From: Marinilabilia sp. UBA5340
Lineage (GTDB): Bacteria; Bacteroidota; Bacteroidia; Bacteroidales; Marinilabiliaceae
Reading direction: 5' to 3'
Length of the DNA stretch: 8,140 nt
NCBI GenBank assembly: GCA_002411085.1
Contig: DHQK01000106.1
Span: 1 to 8,140 of the forward strand
In this document: one piece after another, positions 1 to 6,644 of the stretch
Layout: the number at the start of each line of letters is the position of its first letter
Numbering within the stretch: the stretch's first letter is position 1
Notes under the pieces: model-generated
Databases searched by the model: none
What the model was told of the DNA's origin: nothing
The model's input: the letters and a program-made list of their open reading frames with translations, nothing else
Made by a program: the position numbers and the translations under genes

Positions 1-25
1 TGAATTGATGCTTTAACTTTCTGAA

Positions 26-1144
26 CTATTCGTTTTCAATGGGAACTTCTTTTTGGGTACGATTTTTCTTAAAGCTATCCTTGATGAAATAGTTTAGCAT
101 CCGGAAAACAGTTTGTTCATCCATGCAGTCGTCAACAGGAGTTATTACTGCATCACGTTTTGAGGTATCAAACTGAATATTGATGTTGGTATAGTTGCCG
201 GTAAAGGACATGCCAACTGCCATTAATCTTTCCAGAGCATTCATTTGTGAATGTTCGAGTTCCGGATCAGGCACAATATCCAGAGGCATCAGTTTTCTCA
301 GACTATTGATGATGTAGCTGTTCTTAACAGGTTTGTTTGCCACAAAATTCATTATCGTGGGAACATTTTGGGCATTTGCTGTTTGAAGCAGGTAATCGAC
401 AGCCACATTGATGGGAATCAGATTTTGTGTACCATTGGGCGAAATTCTTGCCCTAACTTTGCTTTCAGGGTGCCGACGGGCCAGCTTATAGACTCTTTTT
501 GAAAAATCAAAAATTCCGTAATCTGTTTTTGTAATGCCTGTACGATTATCTCCTGTTACCTGAGACAAACGAATGACATGCCCGCGAAGTCTATTGTGGT
601 CAATATTATGTTTTACTACGTTTTCGGCCAGCCTTTTAGACCATTCGTAGTAATTACGAAAGGCTGAAATGTCCTGATTGGGATAGAATTTTTCTTTGAA
701 TGTCTCTTTGGTGTTTCCACACGAATAGGCAGTTCCAACAAAGAAGAAACGGGAATGAGCCGATGCAAAGGCGGAAAAAAGGTTGACCGAGTTCTCTACC
801 CCTCTGACATTGACAGCAAGCAATTCGTCTTTTGACTTGCGGTCATATTTGAGACTTGCTGCAAAATGAAAATAGTCCACATCAGTGCTGAATAATTCCT
901 GCAGACGGGTTTCAGAAAGACCAAAGTTTTTGTCAAGCAGAGAATAATCCACAATCATCAGGTTGTCGAGGGAGGGGATATTTCCGTCGTTGATGTCATT
1001 TAAAGCCTGAATTACCCTGTCCTCTGCTGAAGATTTAGTGTTACCTCTTACCAAAGCCACGACCTGGTAATGATGTTTCAAGAGTTCATTTATGAAGTTG
1101 GAGGCCACATATCCATTGGCTCCGTTAACAATTACTCGCTTCAT
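26..1144 (-). CDS. Extended SDR, acyl/thioester-reductase-like (NAD_binding_4 type)
   Basis: Cytoplasmic NAD(P)-dependent oxidoreductase of 372 aa. The Rossmann fold starts at residue 3 with the nucleotide motif GANGYVA (8-14), followed by LVRG at 31-34; R33 hints at NADPH preference. The catalytic set is T138 in VGTAYSCG and Y166/K170 in NYYEWSKRLAENVV. The spacing of YEWSKRLAE and the later HVIRLSQVTGDNRTG (189-203) look more like fatty acyl-CoA reductases and thioester reductases than sugar epimerases. C-terminal substrate domain from about 205; the last 15 residues are charged and probably disordered. It is the last visible gene of the operon, 16 bases after the kinase-like gene. A role in making a fatty aldehyde or alcohol, or in reducing another lipid, fits the context, but a sugar or steroid substrate remains possible. 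No terminator is visible in the 25 bases left, so the operon may continue beyond the window. Confidence 0.8.
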   Translation of the reverse strand: MKRVIVNGANGYVASNFINELLKHHYQVVALVRGNTKSSAEDRVIQALNDINDGNIPSLDNLMIVDYSLLDKNFGLSETRLQELFSTDVDYFHFAASLKYDRKSKDELLAVNVRGVENSVNLFSAFASAHSRFFFVGTAYSCGNTKETFKEKFYPNQDISAFRNYYEWSKRLAENVVKHNIDHNRLRGHVIRLSQVTGDNRTGITKTDYGIFDFSKRVYKLARRHPESKVRARISPNGTQNLIPINVAVDYLLQTANAQNVPTIMNFVANKPVKNSYIINSLRKLMPLDIVPDPELEHSQMNALERLMAVGMSFTGNYTNINIQFDTSKRDAVITPVDDCMDEQTVFRMLNYFIKDSFKKNRTQKEVPIENE

Positions 1145-1160
1145 ATTGTAAGGTTATCTG

Positions 1161-1835
1161 TTATAAAAATGATACTAATACTAATATTACTGCCATGGGA
1201 ATGGATAAGTTGTCCGACCCTCGCCAGCTAATCAATTCTCCCAGTGTTCCGGCTGTTGCGACCAATATTCCGAGCCAGTATGTCTTAAAGTCAAAAATAT
1301 CGCGGTGAAGCCATAGTGCAAGCATGGCGATGATCAGACTGGTGATGAAGAAAGCTGCGGTGCCCAGCCAGGTTTTATTGAATTTGCGTTTGCCCAGTTT
1401 TATTCTTCCGTTGTATTTTTTTATGTTGATACCCAGAATGGCAGCCATCGGGTCGCATATTGCCAGAATGAGCATGGGCAGGATGAATAATAGTTTGTTT
1501 TCCAGCAGACATGAGATGAGGAAGGTGAGATAAATGGATAATGGTAAAAGGTAACTCCCCATGGATTTGCGGCTGATGTCGTGAATGGACTTGAGTTGCC
1601 TGCTGTTTTGTGTGATGGCCAGTACCAGAAAAAAGAGAAATGCCAGAACGAGGACATACCAGTGCGATGGGAATATATAAGGAAAGGGTACGGTAGCCAG
1701 TGTGGCTGAGAAGTGCGCAAACTTCCGGGTAATCTCCCCTTTGATTTTTAGTCGTCGGTAGTTTATTTCATTAAAAGCCAGTAAAACAGCTATTCCGATT
1801 AAATAAATAAATGAAATTGCGATTATATTATCCAT
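1161..1835 (-). CDS. Dolichol/phytol/diacylglycerol kinase-like (SEC59/VTE5/DGK1) membrane protein
   Basis: Predicted polytopic membrane protein of 224 aa with about seven hydrophobic segments. It resembles the family of CTP-dependent lipid-alcohol kinases that includes yeast dolichol kinase Sec59, diacylglycerol kinase Dgk1 and plant phytol kinase VTE5. Visible motifs are EITRKFAHFSATL (34-46), ICDPMAAILG (126-135, the metal/nucleotide-binding acidic site), GKRKFNKTWLGTAAF (148-162) and GELISWRGSDNLSIPMA (199-215), the last resembling the family's E...DN...P signature. The likely reaction is phosphorylation of a hydrophobic alcohol or diacylglycerol. The gene follows the CdsA-like gene by 15 bases, so kinase and cytidylyltransferase could act in series. 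No Shine-Dalgarno sequence precedes the ATG. The alcohol substrate, and strictly the kinase rather than the cytidylyltransferase activity, are inferred. Confidence 0.82.
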   Translation of the reverse strand: MDNIIAISFIYLIGIAVLLAFNEINYRRLKIKGEITRKFAHFSATLATVPFPYIFPSHWYVLVLAFLFFLVLAITQNSRQLKSIHDISRKSMGSYLLPLSIYLTFLISCLLENKLLFILPMLILAICDPMAAILGINIKKYNGRIKLGKRKFNKTWLGTAAFFITSLIIAMLALWLHRDIFDFKTYWLGILVATAGTLGELISWRGSDNLSIPMAVILVLVSFL

Positions 1836-1850
1836 GTGAAATATAGTTTT

Positions 1851-2579
1851 TCAAATGTTTAAGATCCATGCAGAAAGGGCTACCCAGGCACCTCCTGCAA
1901 CAAGGCTGTCAAATCTGTCCAGTAATCCCCCGTGTCCGGGAATAAGATTGCTGTAGTCTTTGGCATGAAATATCCTTTTGTACCATGATGCTGCCAAATC
2001 CCCCGCAAAAGCAAAAATGATGATGCCGGTGGCAGTTATCAGTAATTCCGTCATAGAACCCTGAAAAAGATTGCGTAATAAGAAGGCACTGAAGAGTGCC
2101 ACCAGTGTTCCACCGATAAGACCTCCCCAGGTTTTTTGAGGGCTGATTTTTGGCACTATTTTTTGCCGGCCCCAAAGTTGTCCGGTGATCTGGCTGAAAC
2201 TGTCGAAAATGGAGAGGGTAAGGAACGAGAACAGAATCAACTCTTTATTGAGCAGGCTGAAGTTAAAAAGACCGTAAGACAAGGCAGTGAAAAATAGTAA
2301 AGAGAGGAGAAAGACGCCTTTGTTTTTATAGCCTGTTGATTGATGAAGAAAAAAGAGTTCCATCATACCCCCGCCAATGATAACAAATGTGATGTGTTTG
2401 AAAAAAACAGGATTGATTACAATGGAGAAAAAGAGCAGGTTGATAATGATGAAATAGACTCCAAACTTGGTGTAACTTTTGCGTGCAACCTGTTGCGGTT
2501 TATGCCTGTTGATGAGATAGAATCCTATACCTCCTGCCAGAAAATAACTTAAAATGATGATGTATATCAGTTTTATCAT
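1851..2579 (-). CDS. CdsA-type phosphatidate (lipid-phosphate) cytidylyltransferase
   Basis: Membrane enzyme of 242 aa in the CDP-diacylglycerol synthase family, which joins CTP and a lipid phosphate to give a CDP-lipid and pyrophosphate. The family signature is nearly complete near the C terminus: S198, K201-R202, K207-D208, then IPGHGGLLDRFD with H216, D221 and D224. Upstream are DSFSQITGQLWGR (126-138) and SPQKTWGGLIGG (146-157), the other conserved cytoplasmic stretch. About six to seven hydrophobic segments fill the rest. It is shorter than typical housekeeping CdsA (around 270-285 aa), mainly at the N terminus. Lying in a transport operon and next to a lipid-kinase-like gene, it may be a specialised paralogue acting on another lipid phosphate; whether the genome has a second cdsA cannot be seen here. 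The start codon overlaps the TauE stop as ATGA. Confidence 0.9.
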   Translation of the reverse strand: MIKLIYIIILSYFLAGGIGFYLINRHKPQQVARKSYTKFGVYFIIINLLFFSIVINPVFFKHITFVIIGGGMMELFFLHQSTGYKNKGVFLLSLLFFTALSYGLFNFSLLNKELILFSFLTLSIFDSFSQITGQLWGRQKIVPKISPQKTWGGLIGGTLVALFSAFLLRNLFQGSMTELLITATGIIIFAFAGDLAASWYKRIFHAKDYSNLIPGHGGLLDRFDSLVAGGAWVALSAWILNI

Positions 2580-3358
2580 GCGATTATCATTAAAATGCCA
2601 ATGAGTACCATTACAGCGGCATAGACATACTTTATTGAACTTTCAGAATTGTCGGTTCTTATGTTGGATAAAATAACGGGCCCCAGCAATGCTCCTGGTA
2701 TGGAACCTGCTGTGAGTAATGCCACCAGGGTCAGGTCTATTTGGCCCATTAAAAAATGTGCACCTATAGCAAAAGAGGTGTTTACAACCAGCACAAAAAG
2801 GGAGGTGCCAATAACCATTTTTACCGGGAGCCTGGCTGCGAATAAACCTGCCAGAACCGGAGCCGTTCCACTGGTTCCGAACGTGCTGGTAATCATACCT
2901 GCCAGGAAACCGTAGGCTGGTTTTTTAAAATTGTTCGCCGGCTTTCCCCTCTTGTTTGTTTTATCAGGCGGGCTCTGTTTTACATTCATAATCATTAAGA
3001 CACCTATACCAACTGCGTAGACCCCAAAAATCGTTTTAAGCAATTGGGGGGTGATGTAGTTTGCGATGGCAGCACCGCCAAAAGCACCTAAAATACCGAC
3101 GATGGCGAATACTGAACCGGTTCGGATATCCATGTTGCCTTTTCTGTAATGCATTGCAGCCCCAACGATACATATTGGTAATGTAGCCACCAGCGAGGTA
3201 ATGACAGCTGTCTGAGCCGGAGCCCCAATGATCAGGGTGAGTATCGGCAGAAAGAAAAAGCCACCACCACCGCCCAGAATTGTACCAAACAGGCCAACTA
3301 TTAATCCTGCGAGGGGGAGTAAATAGTAAATTGGTTCTATGGTTGAGAAGAATGTCAT
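2576..3358 (-). CDS. TauE/SafE-family membrane permease
   Basis: Integral membrane protein of 260 aa, a normal length for the sulfite/sulfonate exporter TauE/SafE family. It shows the family's internal duplication: GLFGTILGGGGGFFFLPIL (22-40) in the first half and GMITSTFGTSGTAPVLAGLF (154-173) in the second. A charged cytoplasm-like loop (about 127-146) lies between them, and there are about eight hydrophobic segments in all. Characterised relatives are linked to export of sulfite, sulfoacetate or other small organic anions, but many members have unknown substrates. Its ATG begins one base after the LolA-like stop (TAA-A-ATG) and its TGA overlaps the next ATG (ATGA), so it is translationally embedded in the operon. 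This argues for a role in the same process, possibly moving a precursor or by-product anion. Confidence 0.9.
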   Translation of the reverse strand: MTFFSTIEPIYYLLPLAGLIVGLFGTILGGGGGFFFLPILTLIIGAPAQTAVITSLVATLPICIVGAAMHYRKGNMDIRTGSVFAIVGILGAFGGAAIANYITPQLLKTIFGVYAVGIGVLMIMNVKQSPPDKTNKRGKPANNFKKPAYGFLAGMITSTFGTSGTAPVLAGLFAARLPVKMVIGTSLFVLVVNTSFAIGAHFLMGQIDLTLVALLTAGSIPGALLGPVILSNIRTDNSESSIKYVYAAVMVLIGILMIIA

Positions 3359-3359
3359 T

Positions 3360-4130
3360 TTATGGTTGCAGGTTTTTTACCAATTCAAAATCAGAATCCT
3401 GGATTTGACTCAGCTGACTTAATTTTGTGATGGTTAATTCAGAGGTTTTGCCACTGATAGGGTTGTAAACGTGTACCTTGTGTGGAAAATGGTTATCCAT
3501 TTCAGCAGATTCAGTATGTCTGTAATCTGTGAATTCAGTAGTGGAGGTGAGGTTGCCTTTGTTATCGTATGACTTGATGAGGTATAACAGTTCAGCCTGC
3601 ACATCAAGATAAGCCACCAGGTATTCGGCATTTTCGGGAAGCTGAAGCTTTATTTTTTGAACTTCCCTGCCATTAAAATTATCTTTTTCTTCTTCTGAGA
3701 TGAGATAATCGTCAAAAGCAGTGCTGCTGAAATGGTTTATCGGAATTTCGGTGCCGGGAATTTTTAATTTGCGATTATTGGCTCTGAATTTCCTGATTTT
3801 TCCTGTTGAAGGCAAAAATATTTCAATGGTACTCTTTCGGCTTTTGTCGATGAAGTGGGTCGTTAAAATTTGAGTTCCTTTTAAATCTTCCGGCGAAGTA
3901 ATTTCTATCATTACTTTTTTTGCGTCATCAAATTGGGCAAACGAAAGGTTTAATGTGCGTAAGGTGTTGGCACCGGTACCATCGAAAGTCTCCAGAGTCA
4001 TCTGTGCCTGCACGTTCTTTAGCGCCATCTTTTTCACAGCATTTTCGAAAGCAGTTTTAGTCTGTTTTTCAGCTCCGTTTGCAGGATTAATTATTCCCGA
4101 CAGGTATATGAATAGTATGGCTATTTGCAT
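3360..4130 (-). CDS. LolA-like periplasmic lipid/lipoprotein carrier
   Basis: Predicted exported protein of 256 aa in the 'outer membrane lipoprotein-sorting protein' (LolA-like) family. A hydrophobic N terminus ends at about residue 20 (PANGA before EKQ), a plausible signal-peptidase I site with no lipobox cysteine, so the mature protein should be soluble in the periplasm. Family-like stretches are MIEITSPEDLKGTQIL (74-89), FLPSTGKIRKF (105-115), a region around FTDYRHTE (200-207), and a C-terminal strand series ending in DSDFELVKNL. The fold should be a half beta-barrel with a hydrophobic cavity. It starts 17 bases after the transporter stop, suggesting that the two proteins act together, with the pump handing cargo to this carrier. 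The signal peptide lacks any lysine or arginine in its first 20 residues, which is unusual. The frame upstream is open only back to a TGA 33 bases before the ATG and holds no ordinary start codon, so the ATG is kept. Confidence 0.85.
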   Translation of the reverse strand: MQIAILFIYLSGIINPANGAEKQTKTAFENAVKKMALKNVQAQMTLETFDGTGANTLRTLNLSFAQFDDAKKVMIEITSPEDLKGTQILTTHFIDKSRKSTIEIFLPSTGKIRKFRANNRKLKIPGTEIPINHFSSTAFDDYLISEEEKDNFNGREVQKIKLQLPENAEYLVAYLDVQAELLYLIKSYDNKGNLTSTTEFTDYRHTESAEMDNHFPHKVHVYNPISGKTSELTITKLSQLSQIQDSDFELVKNLQP

Positions 4131-4147
4131 AGTTTGTTTATTAGCAA

Positions 4148-6418
4148 TTAAATATTTTGGTCAGGTTCCAGAAATTTCGGTCTGGTTAAGGTAACAATAG
4201 CAGGTACAAGTAATAATGCACAAATCAGACAGGAAAAGATTGAAATGACAACCAGGAGTCCGAAAAATCGGAGGGGCGCAAACCCCGAGAAGGCCAAAAC
4301 GGCAAAACCAATGATTACTGATAATGCATTGAATATAATACCTCTTCCTGTTGTTGTTAGTGTCGTTGAAATGGCTCTCTCCATGTTGCCTTGTGATGCG
4401 TATTCTGCCTTGTATCTCCAAAGAAAGTGGATGGTGTAATCGATGCCAACGCCAATCATGACAGAGGAGAGCAGAGCGGTTACAATATCCAGTGGTATCC
4501 CGGAAAAACCCATCAATCCAAACAGCAGGAGGGTGGAGAAAAGAAGCGGTAAGCTTCCGTGTATTCCTGCCATCATTGATTTAAATATGATGGACAATAG
4601 AATGATGATGATGAAAAATGCCAGTATCAGCGAGGTGATCTGTCCCCGGATGACCATGTCGGCAATTTGAATTTTGGATAATCCCGGTCCGGCAATGCCT
4701 TTTAGCATAGGATCCTTCCCGGCAATATTATATAGTTCCTTCAGGAGTTTTTTCCCCGTTTCGTTACTGCCGTCGGTAAGGCTAACCAGTATTCTGGCAT
4801 TCTTACGATTCAGGTCTATCAGCTGTGCTATCTGTTTGTCAAAACCAGCCATAGATGCAATTTCAAGATACTGGGCTGCTTCGGGACGGGTTTGGGGCAG
4901 GTTGTCATATCCGGATTCATCTGCGGAGTATAATCCTTTGCTCAGCTCTCTGAAAAGGGTAACCGGAGAAATGATGTTTCCTGCCTGAGGTAATAGTGCT
5001 ATTTGGGCGGTATATTGATCTATTCGCCTGAGTACCTCGGGTTCGAGGATATTGCCGGAAAAGAGTAAAGAAATATATTGTGAACCTCCCAGTTTTTTAT
5101 TGGTCAGTTCTATGCTGGTGCCAACGTTTGAGTCGCCGGTAAAATATCCTTCTACATTGGTGTCCACCTTCAGGAGAAAAAGTCCCCCGATACTGATGAA
5201 AGAGATTACCAGAAAGGAGCCTACGATGGTTTTTGGATGTTTATTGACTCCCTGTGCAAAAAGATGAAGGCTTTTGCTTAAGAAGCCGGTGGTGTTTCTT
5301 TCAATGACCTGTGTTTTTTTTGTTTTTTTATAGAATGTGAGGAGAACCGGAATGAGGTAAAGGCTTAACACCAGTGCAATGCCAATGCCTGCCGAAGCAA
5401 GAACACCCAACTGAGCAGCCGGAGCCATTTGATGTGAGAGTAGTCCCAGCATCCCTCCAATGGTGGTAAGGCCTGTGATGGTGATGGGGCGTTTAAGTTC
5501 GCGGAGAATTTTTTGCGCAATAGCGGAAGGGGGAATCGCTTTATTTTTACCGGATTTTTCCTGGTATAGATTGATAAGGTGAATGCCATAATCGTTAGCA
5601 ATAGCTATCAGCATGATGGGGAGAAGAACCGAAACCAGCGAGATTTCCCAGGAGAAAAGAGCCATGAGTCCAAAGGACAATACAATGGATAACAGTACAA
5701 CCAAAAAGGGTAACAGAACGCCTTTCCACTCTCTGAAAAAAAGAAAGAGCATCATGATCATCACAATCAGAGCTGCGGGGAGTAAGGTTATAAGATCTTT
5801 TTTGATGTTGGATTTAACTGAATTTCTTATATAAGCCAGTCCGCCAATGTGGATTTCGTCTTTACCGGGAGTTTCCCTGATTACCCGGTTGATTTCAGCA
5901 ATGATGGTCTGATCGTCGGTGTTGGCTGATTTGGTCAGAATAATGGCAGAAGTGGTGAAATCATCACTTATAAGATGCCCGGCCAACGGATTTTCGACAA
6001 TCTTCTGTTTCAGAGTGGTTAGCTCTGATGGTTTATCCGGGATGTGCGAAAGAAGGGGGTAAATCTCTGTAAAACCATCTTCTTCCCGAAATTCGATGAC
6101 ATCATTTAAGGAGAAAGTGTGCTCTATGCCACCAATATTTTGCAGTTTTTCTGTAAGCTGGCTTGTTCGGGTAAAACTTTCGGGGGTAAAAATGCCTTCT
6201 TTGTTGTATTGAATTAAAAGGAGCTTTTCATTGCCTCCAAAGATGCTGTCCAGATTGTGCAGAAAAGCGCGGTTATTGATGTTTTCGGGGATGTAACTGT
6301 CGAATGACGAATTAATACTCAGATGAGGAATCAACCAGAGTGCCAGGATGGTTAAAATGCCTGTCCCTGCAATGAGTGTTGTGCGGTATGTTGAGTTTTG
6401 TAACTTCACAGCGTTCAT
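4148..6418 (-). CDS. MMPL/RND-family transporter, probable lipid exporter
   Basis: Inner-membrane proton-driven transporter of 756 aa. The layout is a duplicated RND core: one membrane helix (about 12-34), a periplasmic domain (about 35-207), five helices (about 208-362), a second single helix (about 398-417), a second periplasmic domain (about 418-590) and five final helices (about 592-745). Each half carries the expected intramembrane acidic motif: ANDYGIHL with D276 and GVGIDYTIHF with D660, likely in proton coupling. At about 750 residues it matches the MMPL/HpnN-like class rather than the roughly 1,000-residue AcrB pumps, and no adaptor or TolC-like gene is nearby. MMPL-class proteins commonly move lipids or lipid-like molecules, and the next gene is a LolA-like carrier, a pairing also seen elsewhere. 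The ATG is chosen because an in-frame TAA lies 12 bases upstream. It is the first gene after the predicted promoter. Substrate unknown. Confidence 0.93.
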   Translation of the reverse strand: MNAVKLQNSTYRTTLIAGTGILTILALWLIPHLSINSSFDSYIPENINNRAFLHNLDSIFGGNEKLLLIQYNKEGIFTPESFTRTSQLTEKLQNIGGIEHTFSLNDVIEFREEDGFTEIYPLLSHIPDKPSELTTLKQKIVENPLAGHLISDDFTTSAIILTKSANTDDQTIIAEINRVIRETPGKDEIHIGGLAYIRNSVKSNIKKDLITLLPAALIVMIMMLFLFFREWKGVLLPFLVVLLSIVLSFGLMALFSWEISLVSVLLPIMLIAIANDYGIHLINLYQEKSGKNKAIPPSAIAQKILRELKRPITITGLTTIGGMLGLLSHQMAPAAQLGVLASAGIGIALVLSLYLIPVLLTFYKKTKKTQVIERNTTGFLSKSLHLFAQGVNKHPKTIVGSFLVISFISIGGLFLLKVDTNVEGYFTGDSNVGTSIELTNKKLGGSQYISLLFSGNILEPEVLRRIDQYTAQIALLPQAGNIISPVTLFRELSKGLYSADESGYDNLPQTRPEAAQYLEIASMAGFDKQIAQLIDLNRKNARILVSLTDGSNETGKKLLKELYNIAGKDPMLKGIAGPGLSKIQIADMVIRGQITSLILAFFIIIILLSIIFKSMMAGIHGSLPLLFSTLLLFGLMGFSGIPLDIVTALLSSVMIGVGIDYTIHFLWRYKAEYASQGNMERAISTTLTTTGRGIIFNALSVIIGFAVLAFSGFAPLRFFGLLVVISIFSCLICALLLVPAIVTLTRPKFLEPDQNI

Positions 6419-6490
6419 TTGGCAGATTTACCCTGCATCATTGTTTTTGTCTGAGAAATAATCTTCTGACAAAAGCCCATGAATCATCAG

Positions 6491-6542
6491 GCTTCGGTTG
6501 AAATATTAATTCGATTTATGCAATAAATCTATAAACCGAAGC
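6491..6542 (-). repeat. Nested inverted repeat at the predicted transcript start
   Basis: The outer arms are GCTTCGGTT (6491-6499) and AACCGAAGC (6534-6542), a perfect 9-bp inverted repeat. Within the 34-base interval is a second perfect inverted repeat, GATTTAT (6513-6519) and ATAAATC (6523-6529), with a 3-base loop. The first outer arm overlaps the predicted transcription start, so the RNA might include most of the stem at its extreme 5' end. No T-run follows on the minus strand, which argues against a terminator. It could be an operator with two half sites or a 5' leader hairpin that affects mRNA stability. Confidence 0.5.
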
Positions 6543-6543
6543 G

Positions 6544-6551
6544 CAAAGGTA
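6544..6551 (-). promoter_or_regulatory. Bacteroidota-type -7 promoter element for the six-gene operon
   Basis: TACCTTTG on the minus strand is an exact match to the Bacteroidota housekeeping -7 consensus TAnnTTTG. It is about 125 bases upstream of the transporter ATG, in the only sizeable spacer of the window. No TTTG or TTG lies at the usual distance upstream; the nearest T-rich stretch (6585-6578) is too far away. Transcription should start around 6541-6536, giving a leader of about 120 nt. The missing -33 element suggests that the promoter is weak or depends on an activator. Confidence 0.55.
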
Positions 6552-6556
6552 GAATG

Positions 6557-6579
6557 CTGTGAAGTGTCCTGCCTGTGAA
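6557..6579 (-). promoter_or_regulatory. TTCACAG direct repeat upstream of the operon promoter
   Basis: The minus strand carries TTCACAG at 6579-6573 and again at 6563-6557, exact copies separated by nine bases (16 bases from start to start). They sit 5 and 21 bases upstream of the -7 element, across the place where a -33 element would lie. Direct repeats here fit a binding site for a transcription activator, and the LytTR regulator encoded next door belongs to a family that binds direct repeats. The 16-base period is shorter than the roughly two-turn spacing known for well-studied LytTR sites, which weakens that link. Confidence 0.35.
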
Positions 6580-6630
6580 AAAAAATGAACCTGCAAAAAA
6601 AGAAAATGAAACTTCAATTTCGGAGGTTCA
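6578..6630 (-). terminator. Weak candidate intrinsic terminator after the response regulator
   Basis: Read on the minus strand, TGAACCT (6630-6624) can pair with AGGTTCA (6592-6586), and this is followed directly by eight T residues (6585-6578). The 7-bp stem has only three G/C pairs and the loop is 31 bases, so as a terminator it is weak. Its position, 15 bases after the stop codon and upstream of the next promoter, is what supports it. The adjoining sequence 6628-6639 also contains two overlapping 8-bp palindromes, TCAGCTGA and CTGATCAG. Confidence 0.3.
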
Positions 6631-6644
6631 GCTGATCAGACTCC

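Noticed and set aside
1..25. Possible terminator after the last operon gene
   Set aside because: The 25 available bases show no hairpin or T-run on the minus strand, so nothing can be claimed.
4443..4988. Plus-strand open frames of 75 and 104 codons opposite the transporter gene
   Set aside because: They are antisense to a well-supported membrane protein gene, have low-complexity compositions and no family motifs or promoter.
5365..5601. Minus-strand open frame of 78 codons in another frame inside the transporter gene
   Set aside because: It is fully inside the transporter coding region, has no recognisable domain, and the transporter frame is clearly the real one.
6583..6611. Two similar A-rich stretches (aaatgaac and aaaatgaaac) as a direct repeat
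   Set aside because: The similarity is short, imperfect and A-rich, as expected in an AT-rich intergenic spacer.
6628..6639. Overlapping palindromes TCAGCTGA and CTGATCAG as a regulatory operator
   Set aside because: They are only 8 bp each, lie just after the regulator stop codon and far from the promoter, and palindromes of this size arise by chance in spacers.
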